From Anaeroplasmataceae bacterium (GTDB lineage Bacteria; Bacillota_I; Bacilli_A; Acholeplasmatales; Anaeroplasmataceae), in NCBI GenBank assembly GCA_029057785.1, contig JAIDZC010000041.1, forward strand, positions 1 to 36,624: DNA of 36,624 nucleotides. The letters run 5' to 3'. How positions within the stretch are numbered: the stretch's first letter is position 1; every line of letters begins with the position of its first letter. Of this stretch, positions 9,813 to 21,200 are shown one piece after another. Made by a program: the position numbers and the translations under genes. Under the pieces are notes generated by a model, which was not told where the DNA came from, made no database searches, and worked only from the letters and a program-made list of their open reading frames with translations.

Positions 9813-12800
9813 ATGAAGAAAAAAGTTATATTATTTAGTGCTTTATTTCTTCTGATTCTAACATGTTTTATTGGAACTGCCATTTCTTTGGACCTAAGGG
9901 TACAAAAAGATGGCAGTACTTCTCCTTCCTTTGTAGCTACAAGTAGCGAAAGGAGAAATCCTTTAAAGAATAAAGAAAATCAAGTAATTGATGTTGGCGA
10001 AGAGTATGAATTCACTTTTATGCCATATGTCAAAGAGGAACAAAAGCAAAGTCTTCAAATTGAAATAGAAGATGAAGAAGTATTATATTTAACAAAATCT
10101 AAATATAAAGTAATCGGTTTAAAGGCAGGCACCTCAAAGGTTACAATTTCTTCAGCTGATTACTATGCAGAAGTTGAAATTGAAGTTCGATTAAAAAATC
10201 TTTCAGAGGATGGTGATTTTTCATCATTTGCATCAGATGCAGAATGGCTTACAGGAAATCAAACCGTTAATGGATGGAGACTTTATACAGGTTCAGGCAG
10301 CAACGATCTAGATAGCAAGCAGGTTGTTAAAATCGTTGAAATCGATGAAACAAATGAAGCTAACGAAACTGTCCAAAACAAGGTTGTTTATTATAATCAC
10401 CAAAAAGAAGCACAATCTGTTTTATATAGAACCTACGATGTAGGTGCAGGACAATATTATGTTACTGCTAGAATGAAAACTGAAAATGTTTCTAAAACAA
10501 CCTATTTACGTGTAAATCAAGATAATAAAAATACTGTAGTATCAGACAGTTTAACTGGAAGTACAGATTGGATGCAAGTTTCCACTCCAATTTTTAGAAT
10601 TGAAGAAGGAGAACCGAATCCTTTAAAGATTGAGCTTTATATCGCAAATAGTACAGGTGAAATTTGGTTTGATGATATTCAAATTTATCGTATTATTCAA
10701 CATGATTATTTGTCTATTTCTTCAGAAAGTATGACAGAAGATTTAGAGGTTGGAGAACAAAGACAGATTAACTGTTTTACAAATCCTGCTTCAAAGGTAG
10801 ATTACCAGTTTGAATATGAAGTAAAAGATGAGAATATTGTTGAAGTTTCTCCAACAGGTGTAATGACTGCTAAAGCAGCAGGTATTACAACAATCACTAT
10901 TAAGGATGAAATATTTGGTTATACAACAAAGTTTGATGTTATCGTTGGTGCAAAGGACAAAATCTCAGCAAAGGTAAATGATAACAACAATTTAGTTTAT
11001 ACTAAGGAAGATACAACTTTAGAAATTTCACTACAGGTTACAAATAGTACATCTTATCAAATTGTAAAGTATAGTTCTGCAGCCTATGGTGATTACTATA
11101 TTAAAAACAACAAGATTTACTATACACCAAAATATAATGTCTTTACTACAAATGAAAGAGATTCATTTGAGGTGGTTGTTCTTGATGAAAAAGCAGGAGC
11201 ATTCTGTATTGTAAAGATAACTGTTGATGTTTCTGCAGAAAGCGATCCTTGTATTGCAACAGATTTTTGGTTGACTACACCAAAGAATACAGCTTTAGAG
11301 TGGACAACAAGCAAAAATAAATATAATTACTCTGCAGGTGGAAAGTATAATGGAACATCTACAGATATGATCTATAACGGAGCATATTTACAAATCACAT
11401 GTGATGATGTTGAGGTTATCTATCCTTATACTACAAGAAATCAATTTAGAGAGGCAGGAACAGAAGCCACTTTAAGAAAAGCCAAAGTTGATCTTTACCA
11501 AGCTATTTATGCAACTGCAGCAGATGGAAGCTTTAAATTCACGACTTCAAACGGAGGAACAGTAGAAATTCTTCGAGGCGGAAAAATTGATGAAATCCAG
11601 GATAGATATTATTCTCAAACAGGAAAGATTATTCATGGTTTATTATATAACTATACTCCTAAAGAGGGATTCTATGGATATGATACATTCAACTTTACAC
11701 TTCATAACGGAGAAAGAGAAGATGTTGTTTCAGCAACAATTTATGTTCTTCCTGGTGATGAAGAATTCAAATTTAAAAATTTAGATTTGGATGGCATTTA
11801 TTTATTAACAAATAATGCATGGTTAGAAGAAGTAAGAGCAGGATTTGAAAATGGTGATCCTTATATCTGCCGCTGGGTAGATTTTTATGAAAATCAATTA
11901 AGAGGACATAACTTAACAGGTATTCCAGCTAATGCACGTTCTGCCATTGAACAATTTGCAATTCTTTATCAGGTGACTGGTGAGGAGGAATATGCAGAAC
12001 GTTGTTGGGAACAGTTATCCGTAATTGTTGGTAAGGATAGAGGATTAGACTGGGGAGGATCTTCTAATGGATTCTTGGATGCAGCAATGGTTACATATAG
12101 TGTTGCTTTTGCCTATAATTTTATTAGAGATACTTTAACAGAAGAACAAAAAGCTCAAACAATACGAGCTCTTTATGAAGAGGGATTCTATTTCTTTGAG
12201 ACCCTTACAAATGTAAATGTATTATTACATGGTAACAACCACTGTTTGTTAATTTGTGGAAATTTAGCTCTTGCAGCTTTATCTACATTAAGTTATGAAG
12301 GAAAATTAGACGTAACCACAAATGGAAAAACATCTACAATAGATGTTCAAGAAATGTCAGTTCAAGTTATTATTACAGCACTTAAATTCTTACAAACAGG
12401 ATTAGTTCATTATTCTGAATCAGGTGGATTCCCTGAAGGTCCAGCATATTCCATTTATGCACATAGAAATATGGTGCATTTGCTTGCTACCTTAAGAAAT
12501 CTATATGGTGAAGAAGATGGGAAAATTTATTCCTTTGGATTAAGTGATATTAAAGGTATTATGGATTATACAAATTATCCACTATATACCTCTACTCCAA
12601 ATTATGAATCTTTCTATTATGCAGAAAGTGAATATTCAAATAACCAACCAGCACTTATGTGGTATACAAGAATAGATGAATCTAATATAAATGCTGCGGT
12701 TTTAAGTAAATTAGCTGATGAAAACGAACAATATAATATTCTAAATTTATTGTGGTATACACCAGGATTATTTGATAAGGTGAATCTACACGAAATGGAT

Positions 12801-14510
12801 ACGCTAGACTATTTACTAGAAGATCATGAGCTTGCAACCTTCCGTTCAGCCTTTGGTGATGAGATGGCTATCTTTACTGGTTTAAAAGGCTTTGATACGG
12901 ATAGTGGAGCATATACTCATAGAAATCTAGATAGCGGAACATTCGAGATATATGCATTTGGAGAAAGATTTATAGGAAACTTCTCAGATGAATTATATAG
13001 TGCTGATGTTGGTGTTCCAAATGGATTCTGGGACTATGACTATCAAAGATGGACATATTATAGAAAGAGTGCTCAAGGACAAAACACATTAGTGTTTAAT
13101 CCAGAGAAGAACCCTGTTCTACAACAATCCCCTTATGAATATGCACCGATTGTTGATTTCAATTCTAATAAGAATGGTGGATACGCAGTAATCAATTTAT
13201 CTGATGTATATAACACAGATGTTACATCTGCTTATCGTGGATTAAAATTCTTCGATAATCGTTCAAAGATTATGATTCAAGATGAATTTGAATTACGTGA
13301 CACATCCACAGTATATTGGAGTGCCCACACAGAGGCTAAAATTGAAATTATCAATGAAAAGCTTGCTAGATTGATATTGAATGGAAAGAGCTTATACGCT
13401 TATATTAATAGCGAAATCGGAACATTCTCTGTTATGCCAGCAACTGCTCTTCCTGGAACAATTGGAGAATTCTGTCATCTAGATAATACAGATATTAACA
13501 AGCTTATTATTAAATTAGAAAATGTTACATCTGGTGTCTTAAATGTAGTGTTTGTTCCAACATTAGAAGAGATTACAGAATTCGAAAAATATGAAATTGT
13601 TTCTCTTGCAGATTGGACATTAGAAGATTTACCTATCATCCCTGATATTTCAGTTGAGAATATTGAAGTCAATGCAGAATTAGGAAATCAGTTTAAATAT
13701 GTATTTAATCCTTATCAATATGATTATATTGTTAAATTAGATAATACAGTTAAAGAGGTACCTGATCTTACTGTAGATTATAATTCATCTAAATATGAAG
13801 TTACAATTGAAAAATCAAAGCTATTTAATCAAGCAACTAAGGTCATAGTTACAGATATTGAAACAAAGGAAACTCGAGAATATCGCTATCGATTCATTGT
13901 GGATACAATTATAGATGAATATGAATATGAAGATTACACGCAAATTACTGTTGCAGATGTAACAGGAAATGAAGGGGCTTCTAATTTAATTGATGGACGT
14001 AACTCTACAACCTTTACATCTGATGAACGCGAAATTGTAATATTTGAATTTGAGAAAGTCTCTAAATTGACTAATGTATTAATGCGTTTTTCAGGAGGTC
14101 TATTGAATACTTATTACTTTGATATTTACTATAGCTTAGATGGAGAAACTTGGACAACCTGTTATTTTGGCGGTCAAAGCACGAATAATATGGGAAATGA
14201 AGTTTATTCTCTTGGTGCAGTTGAAGCAAAATTTATTAAAATAGTATTTAATGGAAATAATCATAGTGAGAAAGTAACTATTTCAAGAGTTGAATTTTAT
14301 AATAACAATTATGATGAACAAGAAGAACCAGGAGAGGATCCAGGTTACAATCCAGGAGAAGATCCAGGATATGATCCGGGAGAAGATCCAATTGACGAAA
14401 AGGAGATTAACAATCTTCCAATCATTTTAGGATCTCTTTTCGGTGTAATAGGTTTAGCAGTTTTAGCTGCTGCCGTTGTAATCATTATTAAGAGGAGGTT
14501 AAAAAAATGA
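9813..14510 (+). CDS. Membrane-anchored heparinase II/III-family polysaccharide lyase, multidomain
   Basis: 1565 aa, and exported: hydrophobic residues 5-26. Two Big_2-like regions (about 50-125 and 300-380) flank a CBM4_9-like module (about 130-295), and further Ig-like sandwiches reach about 650. The catalytic part follows: an alpha-toroid (about 655-1000) with HGNNHCLLICGN (806-817) and GGFPEGPAYSIYAHR (871-885), then the heparinase II/III beta-sandwich (about 1010-1240) with YTHRNLDSGTFEIYAFGERF (1034-1053). By analogy with heparinase II, candidate catalytic residues are Asn809/His810, Tyr879 or Tyr882, and His1036. A discoidin domain (about 1375-1500), a Pro/Gly/Asp linker with a repeated GEDPGY motif, a membrane helix (1534-1559) and KRRLKK end the protein. 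The enzyme would cut uronic-acid polymer at the cell surface by beta-elimination. The exact PL family and substrate are unknown. Confidence 0.82.
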   Translation: MKKKVILFSALFLLILTCFIGTAISLDLRVQKDGSTSPSFVATSSERRNPLKNKENQVIDVGEEYEFTFMPYVKEEQKQSLQIEIEDEEVLYLTKSKYKVIGLKAGTSKVTISSADYYAEVEIEVRLKNLSEDGDFSSFASDAEWLTGNQTVNGWRLYTGSGSNDLDSKQVVKIVEIDETNEANETVQNKVVYYNHQKEAQSVLYRTYDVGAGQYYVTARMKTENVSKTTYLRVNQDNKNTVVSDSLTGSTDWMQVSTPIFRIEEGEPNPLKIELYIANSTGEIWFDDIQIYRIIQHDYLSISSESMTEDLEVGEQRQINCFTNPASKVDYQFEYEVKDENIVEVSPTGVMTAKAAGITTITIKDEIFGYTTKFDVIVGAKDKISAKVNDNNNLVYTKEDTTLEISLQVTNSTSYQIVKYSSAAYGDYYIKNNKIYYTPKYNVFTTNERDSFEVVVLDEKAGAFCIVKITVDVSAESDPCIATDFWLTTPKNTALEWTTSKNKYNYSAGGKYNGTSTDMIYNGAYLQITCDDVEVIYPYTTRNQFREAGTEATLRKAKVDLYQAIYATAADGSFKFTTSNGGTVEILRGGKIDEIQDRYYSQTGKIIHGLLYNYTPKEGFYGYDTFNFTLHNGEREDVVSATIYVLPGDEEFKFKNLDLDGIYLLTNNAWLEEVRAGFENGDPYICRWVDFYENQLRGHNLTGIPANARSAIEQFAILYQVTGEEEYAERCWEQLSVIVGKDRGLDWGGSSNGFLDAAMVTYSVAFAYNFIRDTLTEEQKAQTIRALYEEGFYFFETLTNVNVLLHGNNHCLLICGNLALAALSTLSYEGKLDVTTNGKTSTIDVQEMSVQVIITALKFLQTGLVHYSESGGFPEGPAYSIYAHRNMVHLLATLRNLYGEEDGKIYSFGLSDIKGIMDYTNYPLYTSTPNYESFYYAESEYSNNQPALMWYTRIDESNINAAVLSKLADENEQYNILNLLWYTPGLFDKVNLHEMDTLDYLLEDHELATFRSAFGDEMAIFTGLKGFDTDSGAYTHRNLDSGTFEIYAFGERFIGNFSDELYSADVGVPNGFWDYDYQRWTYYRKSAQGQNTLVFNPEKNPVLQQSPYEYAPIVDFNSNKNGGYAVINLSDVYNTDVTSAYRGLKFFDNRSKIMIQDEFELRDTSTVYWSAHTEAKIEIINEKLARLILNGKSLYAYINSEIGTFSVMPATALPGTIGEFCHLDNTDINKLIIKLENVTSGVLNVVFVPTLEEITEFEKYEIVSLADWTLEDLPIIPDISVENIEVNAELGNQFKYVFNPYQYDYIVKLDNTVKEVPDLTVDYNSSKYEVTIEKSKLFNQATKVIVTDIETKETREYRYRFIVDTIIDEYEYEDYTQITVADVTGNEGASNLIDGRNSTTFTSDEREIVIFEFEKVSKLTNVLMRFSGGLLNTYYFDIYYSLDGETWTTCYFGGQSTNNMGNEVYSLGAVEAKFIKIVFNGNNHSEKVTISRVEFYNNNYDEQEEPGEDPGYNPGEDPGYDPGEDPIDEKEINNLPIILGSLFGVIGLAVLAAAVVIIIKRRLKK

Positions 14511-16123
14511 AAAAATTTTTACTAATGATAGCACTAGCAATTTGTAGTATTTTTACTCTTGCATCTTGTGGTGGTAATACTGATAATCCAGGTGGCGGTA
14601 ATACCGATAATCCAGGTGGTGGTAATACTGATAACCCAGGCAATGTTAATAAAAAAGAGTTCACAATTTTCTTACAACAAGATGGCGTGATTTATCGTTC
14701 TGATATGCCTGTTTTCCAAAAGGCAAATGATTATGCCAATATTAAATTGACAGGTATTTTACAAAAATACGATACAAACTACGATACAATCTTTAATTTA
14801 AGAGGAAAAAATGCAAGCTTAGTAGTTAATGATCAAGATACAATTGAGGCTTATGCATTAAGAGATAAGCTTTATGTAGATTTAACATCTTTAATTGAAG
14901 AGCATGCTCCTAATTTAAAGAAATTCTTTGATGAGAATCCAAAACAGAAGGCTTGGGCAACTGCAAGTGATGGAAAAATTTATGGTATTCCATTCTATAC
15001 TGATGGAAAGACTGCAAAAGCTTTCTTTGTAAGACAAGACTGGGTTAACATTCTTGCAAACAAGAACGCATTACCAAAGGGCGTTACAAAAAATAATTTA
15101 AATAATATGACAGTTCAACAATTCCATGATTTGTTGATGGCATTTAAGGACAACAAGAAGGATTTAACTTCATACTCAAAGATTATTCCATACTTTGATA
15201 GAGATTCTGAATTTGCAATTTCTGAATTGGCTTCTTTATGGGGCGGAACAGCAGAGTATTATTTAGATAACAATAATAAAGTTCAATATGGTGCAATTAT
15301 GCCAGAATTTAGAACTGCTATAGATAATATTTCTGTGTGGTTTAAAGAAGGTTTAATTGATTCAACAATCTTAACTTCATCTTCAAAGGATAAGAGAGAA
15401 ACTTACTTTGCTCAAAATAGCGGTGGTGCTACACATGACTGGTTAGGTACTACTTATTCATTTAACGATGATGTTTATGCAGAAAACATGGTTGATGGAT
15501 TTGAATTAGTTTGTATTGCTCCACCTACAAGAAGTGATGGAACAAAGTATGAGCCTACTCTTCGTAAGCAAATCGGTACAGTAACTGCAATCAATGCAGC
15601 AACAAGTGTAGAAGATCAAATTCAATTAATTAAATGGATTGATTATTTCTTTACAGAGACAGGTCATGATCAATTGAATTTTGGTATTGAAGGAGAACAT
15701 TTCACAAAGAATGGTTCTACTTATGAGTATACAAATAAGATTATTAATGATAACGGAACAGCGTTAGCAAACCTTTATAATATTGGATCTCAGCTTCAAT
15801 CTCCAGGTGTTCAATCCTTTGCATATGAAAAGGCATGGTTATCTACTCCTGCAAGTGAAGCAATGGAGATGTATGAAAATAACAAATATTTGAACTTAAA
15901 GTACAATGATTTAATTTATCCTAATATTAAATTAAGCAATGCAGATTATCAAACAATCAATGCGGCAAGAACAGCTGTAAAGAAAGTTTATAATGATCAG
16001 GTTGCTAAATGGTTAAAGGCAGGAACAGCAGTTAGCGATAAAGATTGGAATGCATTTGTTGCAGCTATGGAAAAGGCAGGAACAAAGACCATCGTCGCTA
16101 CACTACAAAAATATGTAAAGTAA
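14507..16123 (+). CDS. Lipoprotein sugar-binding protein of the ABC importer, LplA type
   Basis: 538 aa. A signal peptide with lipobox LASC gives lipidated Cys21, followed by a flexible linker of three 24-bp DNA repeats (GGNTDNPG, about 14570-14638) and a large extracellular solute-binding domain (about residues 50-538). The size and the partnership with LplB/YtcP-type permeases fit the family that binds uronic-acid or complex oligosaccharides. Its start overlaps the lyase stop codon (ATGA), and its ribosome site AGAGGAGG lies in the codons for the lyase's basic tail. It would capture oligosaccharides made by the surface lyase and deliver them to the permeases encoded at 4401 and 5471. Confidence 0.9.
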   Translation: MKKFLLMIALAICSIFTLASCGGNTDNPGGGNTDNPGGGNTDNPGNVNKKEFTIFLQQDGVIYRSDMPVFQKANDYANIKLTGILQKYDTNYDTIFNLRGKNASLVVNDQDTIEAYALRDKLYVDLTSLIEEHAPNLKKFFDENPKQKAWATASDGKIYGIPFYTDGKTAKAFFVRQDWVNILANKNALPKGVTKNNLNNMTVQQFHDLLMAFKDNKKDLTSYSKIIPYFDRDSEFAISELASLWGGTAEYYLDNNNKVQYGAIMPEFRTAIDNISVWFKEGLIDSTILTSSSKDKRETYFAQNSGGATHDWLGTTYSFNDDVYAENMVDGFELVCIAPPTRSDGTKYEPTLRKQIGTVTAINAATSVEDQIQLIKWIDYFFTETGHDQLNFGIEGEHFTKNGSTYEYTNKIINDNGTALANLYNIGSQLQSPGVQSFAYEKAWLSTPASEAMEMYENNKYLNLKYNDLIYPNIKLSNADYQTINAARTAVKKVYNDQVAKWLKAGTAVSDKDWNAFVAAMEKAGTKTIVATLQKYVK

Positions 16124-16153
16124 TTTTAAAATCAAAAGAAAGGGGATGATCTA

Positions 16154-18244
16154 GTGGATTTTCATAATGACAAGCCGGGAGATTTCTATTTGGAGATCAA
16201 AGTTTTAAAGGATCTTGATTGTACGGATATTAAATATCATGTTGATGGAAGAGAGGGTGTTCTTCCTATATCCAATCAAGGATATTATGCAATTTACTTA
16301 GGTCATTTCTCCTTTTGTATGATAGAAGAGCATAAGGATGCAGAGTTTGTTTTAAAGACTTGTGATTCGAAATTAGATAAAATCATTAGGACTTATAAGG
16401 ATTCTTTGTTAGAGACTGTTGAATTGAATGTTTTAGAAATTCAAAATTTATATGAGAATTTACCTAAAGAAAATACAGAAAGAATTTATCACATCTTTAA
16501 AAGGTTGTTGAGTCTTGTTAAGCAGGGCTTACTTTCGCAGAATGAGAATTTACTTAAAGAAGTTATAAAAGAATTACAAATCAATATTCAAAAGGAATAT
16601 AGCGGAAAGAAAAACTATATCGGAAATTGGTGGGTATTTGAAATTGGTGTTCCAAGATGTCTAAATGAAATGATGATATTGTTATATGATTATATTCCTA
16701 AAGAGGATTTATTCTCCTATATGGCAATAGAAAACTTTTACTTGCCAAATGCAGAATATGAGTACTATAGAAGAAACTATCCCATTGTAAGTCGCTTCAA
16801 AACAAACTATGCAAATTTGGCTGATAACATTTATATTTGCCTTTTAAGAAATGTTTTAATTCAAAACAAAGAAGAGATTATGTATTTACATTCTCTTTTA
16901 CCAACTCTGATACAAACAACAGAAGAAGGAAATGGTTTTTATGAGGATGGAGGATTTCTTTACCATACGAATATCCCTTACAATGCATCTTATGGTGAAG
17001 TTCTTCTACATTCTATTGCAAAAATTCTTGAGGTTTATGTTTTATTAGAAGTGGATTGTACAGAATATTTTGAAAAGCTATATTTGATTATTGAAAAGGG
17101 TTATATGCCGTTTTTGTATCGACAAAGAGCGTTGGATTGTGTTCGAGGAAGGGCTTCTAGCCGAACAAGAGGAGCACAGTATAGCTTTAATACAATTATT
17201 GCTTCCTTTCGTAAGCTTTCAAAATTATTTTGTAAGCAAGGGTTTATAGATTATATTTTTAATGAAGAGCAGTGCTATGATTACAAGGCAAAAGCTTATG
17301 TATATAATTCGATGAATCGATATATAAAAAGAAACCAAGAATATCTTATAGCTATATCGTCTTATTCAAATCGAGTTGCAAATTATGAGAGCATCAACAA
17401 TGAGAATCTAGTTGGGTTTTATCAATCCAATTTCACATTTGATGTATATTATAATGAACCCGTTGATCCGGATGCAATTTTAAAAATAAATCCATATTAT
17501 CGAAATGGCTCAACAAACGTATTGAAGCCAGAAGAAGCAAACGCACCAATGGAAAATATGATTTCAGCAGGTGTTGCTTTCAATACACTTTTAAATACTT
17601 GTTATCATCAAAACAATACTGTAAAAGGATACTTTTCTAAAATCGTATTAGAAAATTCTATTGTAGCTATAGGAACTCATATTTCTTCTGATCAAGAATA
17701 TGTTTCAACAATCTATAGCTTTGATGAACCATATTCTTTACATAAGGATGTGGTAGAAGCAAGCTTCAAGCTTATTTGTAAACAAAAACCGATATTTGAA
17801 AAATTTAAAGAAGAACGTTCTTATTATGATATGAATCTAAATGAAGAGGATAAACCTAAGTGTTTTTCAGGAACTCGTATTTATTATAAGAACCCTAAAG
17901 AATATGAATATCAATTCTATCCAAAAATGTATAGCATACAAGATGAGTATGAAGCAGTTACTCTTCCTGCTGCCCATATTGTAATGTATAAGAATTATAT
18001 TTTCATCAATAGCTTTGACGAGCTTTCTTGGAAGTATAAGAGCTTTAAAATTCAAGGACGTGCTTCTATGATTGTGCTTTTGAAAGATGAGCAAATAAAA
18101 ATTAAATTTGCTGGTGTTCCAAATCACAACCTATCCTTAAGCATTGATGGGTATGAGTGTGTTGATACAGATGTATTTAGAGAAAAGGATACGTTTGAAG
18201 TAAAGGATTATTTCGAACATACTATAGTGTATAGGAGAAAATAA
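16154..18244 (+). CDS. Polysaccharide lyase family 8 (hyaluronate/chondroitin lyase), apparently cytosolic
   Basis: 696 aa. Family PL8 is recognised from NWWVFEIGVPR (158-168), YANLADN with Asn221, EGNGFYEDGGFLYHTNIPY (258-276) with His271, Tyr280 in NASYGEV and RGRASSR (331-337). Asn221, His271 and Tyr280 match the Asn-His-Tyr triad of pneumococcal hyaluronate lyase, and the His-Tyr spacing of nine residues is kept. The C-terminal beta domains are present. Most PL8 enzymes are secreted, but this one begins with a polar beta-rich stretch and has no signal peptide. It probably degrades imported oligosaccharides to unsaturated disaccharides for the GH88. GTG 16154 follows AGGGGATGAT at good spacing, and no ATG fits better. 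Confidence 0.88.
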   Translation: MDFHNDKPGDFYLEIKVLKDLDCTDIKYHVDGREGVLPISNQGYYAIYLGHFSFCMIEEHKDAEFVLKTCDSKLDKIIRTYKDSLLETVELNVLEIQNLYENLPKENTERIYHIFKRLLSLVKQGLLSQNENLLKEVIKELQINIQKEYSGKKNYIGNWWVFEIGVPRCLNEMMILLYDYIPKEDLFSYMAIENFYLPNAEYEYYRRNYPIVSRFKTNYANLADNIYICLLRNVLIQNKEEIMYLHSLLPTLIQTTEEGNGFYEDGGFLYHTNIPYNASYGEVLLHSIAKILEVYVLLEVDCTEYFEKLYLIIEKGYMPFLYRQRALDCVRGRASSRTRGAQYSFNTIIASFRKLSKLFCKQGFIDYIFNEEQCYDYKAKAYVYNSMNRYIKRNQEYLIAISSYSNRVANYESINNENLVGFYQSNFTFDVYYNEPVDPDAILKINPYYRNGSTNVLKPEEANAPMENMISAGVAFNTLLNTCYHQNNTVKGYFSKIVLENSIVAIGTHISSDQEYVSTIYSFDEPYSLHKDVVEASFKLICKQKPIFEKFKEERSYYDMNLNEEDKPKCFSGTRIYYKNPKEYEYQFYPKMYSIQDEYEAVTLPAAHIVMYKNYIFINSFDELSWKYKSFKIQGRASMIVLLKDEQIKIKFAGVPNHNLSLSIDGYECVDTDVFREKDTFEVKDYFEHTIVYRRK

Positions 18245-21200
18245 TGAAACCAATAAAAAAAATAATAGGGTTGTTTATTTTGCTTGGTGCACTACTATTC
18301 TGTATATCTATAGATGCTGCTGAAAAGAAACGCTTGGATGCAAAGGACTACATTACTGAAGCATCTGAAGATCAAACCAGCGAAATAAACAATTTCTTAA
18401 TAACCTGTAAAAACAAAAATGCAGATGCCTTTTTTAGTAAAGGTGTATATAAAATTGATGGTACAATTGTCTTGGCAAATGGTGTATCTTTGTATGGTGA
18501 AGAGGGAACCATTTTTCGAGGAATGGGGACAACCTATCAAAGCTATATAAGAGACACAAAAGAAAAGGTAACAAATATTACAATTGAGCATATCATATTT
18601 GATAATATGACAATGTACTTTCAGAATGGTAATTCTACGAACATCACAATTGAGCATAATATTTTTGCGAATGCGAAACGAGTAGATTTGTCTATATCCA
18701 CAGGGTTAAATCCAGATAGGAATAATCAAAATGGTGGAGAATCCACAGGATATTATATTGCTAAGAATCATAAGACGATTACCATAAAATCCAATTTGTT
18801 TTTTAGAGATGAAAACAGCTTGGGAAGATGTCTTTCTATTTATTATACAGAGAATGCACTTATCCAAGATAATTATTTTGGATTAGTGGAGGATATTGAT
18901 AAAAGCATTGTCAGTCCTGAAACAAAGGCCTTAAAGGAAGAAGCTATAGCCTCAGGGATTCTATCAGAGACATCCAATCAAGGATATTTTATGTCTGCGA
19001 TTAATGTAATTAACTCAGATAGGAATGCCAAAATTATAGGAAATCATTTTTCTATAAATACCGATATTACAGAAGAGAGGTATGAAGATAAATCTCAAGC
19101 CACCTATGGATACAATAGAGATCATATCATTTATGCCAAAATGTTTAACGGCTTAGAGGTTGTAGGAAACTACTTTAAGGGAATGAATAAGAATCAAGAT
19201 GGTGGCATTAAATTTAGAAATGGTGAAAATCTTTTAATTCATAAAAATGTATTAGAGGATACAATGATTTTGATGTATGTGCAAAATGCGAACACCAATC
19301 TTTGGTTTAGAAATATTTATATTAAAGAGAATATATTTATAAATAGGTTTTATACTACAGATTCATATACCTCTAGCATTACAAATAATAAAAAGAATTT
19401 CAGTGCTGAGTTTTTATTTCTATTAATGAATTACGATCAAACTGCTGATGTAACAAATATTACTATGGAATCGAATAAAATGATTTCTCCAAAGTTTGCG
19501 AATGAAGAGATAAGAATCGATAATCGTAACTTTGCGATGCCTACAAATGTTACCGTAAGGAATAATATCAATGGTATTGTAAATCAGCCTATGAGAATCC
19601 GGATTGTCAATACAAATGGCATTTCGAATTGGTATGACTCTAATACTTCAAGTCCAAATTTTAGTAATGTTACAGCAGGAGCAGAAGCATTTACAATGGA
19701 TACCTCATCTTATGAAGATATTTCTGTAGATGCATTAGTCAATCTTGATGAAGTGGAATATTCGATAGAGGATAGAAAACTTGTTACAGATGCCAACCTT
19801 ATATTTGTAGATGGTGTTTCTTATACACCAGAAGAAAAATTGGAGTATGGCGAGCATTATATCTTCCTAACTACTCCCACTACAGTTCCGTTAGTGGTTG
19901 AAGGAAATGTGCGTACACTTCAAACGAATTTGTTCACTGCTTTAAAAATTGTAATAGAAAGACAATTTAGACTAACCTATAATACGAATCAGCATGGAGA
20001 AACGATTGAAGAGGAGTATACCCCTAGATTACCAGAAACTCTACCTATATTAAGTGAAGATGGATACCGCTTTGATGGTTGGTTCTTGGATGAAAGCTTT
20101 ACGCAAAAGGCGGTTGCTGGAGAGGGGATAGACCAAGATACGATTTTGTATGCGAAATGGACTAAGCTCTATAATGTCACCTATAATGTATTGGGCCATG
20201 GTAAAGCACCAGAAGATTTATTCAACATTTCTCTGCTGCCAGAAATCCTGCCTGTGTTAAGTGAAGAAGGATATCGTTTTGATGGTTGGTATTTAGATGA
20301 GAATTTTAAAACTGGCGCTATAGAAAATGCAGTTCTTTTAGAAGATATTACGCTTTATGCGAAATGGACTAAAATACCTGTATACACAATAAGCTTTGAT
20401 AGCCAAGGAGGATCTTCAGTTGATTCTATATCTTTGTTAGAAGGAAACAAGCCTTCTATGGTTAAGGAACCAACAAAGGCAGGATATCTCTTTATGGGGT
20501 GGTATACAGATAAAGCTTGTACAGTTCTGTGGGATATAGACGCTGCTGTAGAAAATGATCTCACGTTATATGCAAAATGGAATCCTATACCTAAGGAATT
20601 TAAGGTGACTTTCCAAGCTATTGATGGAGAGGTATATTCTGAAATAGTTGTAAAAGAAGGCACCTCAATTCAAAAGCCAGAGGAGCCCAAAAGAAATGGC
20701 TATGATTTTGATGGCTGGTATACGACCAAAGACTACACGACACGATTTGATTTTGAAAATAAACAAATCACAGAAGATACTATCTTATATGGAAAATGGA
20801 TAGTAGTGGTAGTAAAATATACGATCACTTACCAAATCAATGGTCATGGCAAGGAGCCAGCTAAGGTTGGTGAAGTGGTTCAACTTCCTAATCCACTGCT
20901 TGTCTTAACTGCAGATGGCTATGAATTTGGAGGCTGGTATTTAGATAAAGATTTCAAAACACCTGCAACAGCGGGCGCTGAAATTACTGCTAACACAACA
21001 TTATATGCAAAGTGGACAAAGCTTAAAATTCGTTATACAGTTACATTTTATGTAAAAGATGAAGGAGTATTTCATACGGATTCTATTTTAGAAGCGAGCA
21101 AAATAGCACGACCAGAAGATCCTCAAAAAGAAGGATATGAATTCTATGGGTGGTATGAGGATGAAACTTATACTACACAATGGAATTTTGAACAGGATGC

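Noticed and set aside
3164-14510. Mollicute genetic code with TGA read as Trp
   Set aside because: Trp is TGG in the conserved enzymes, and TGA works as the stop at several gene overlaps such as 3165-3167 and 14508-14510.
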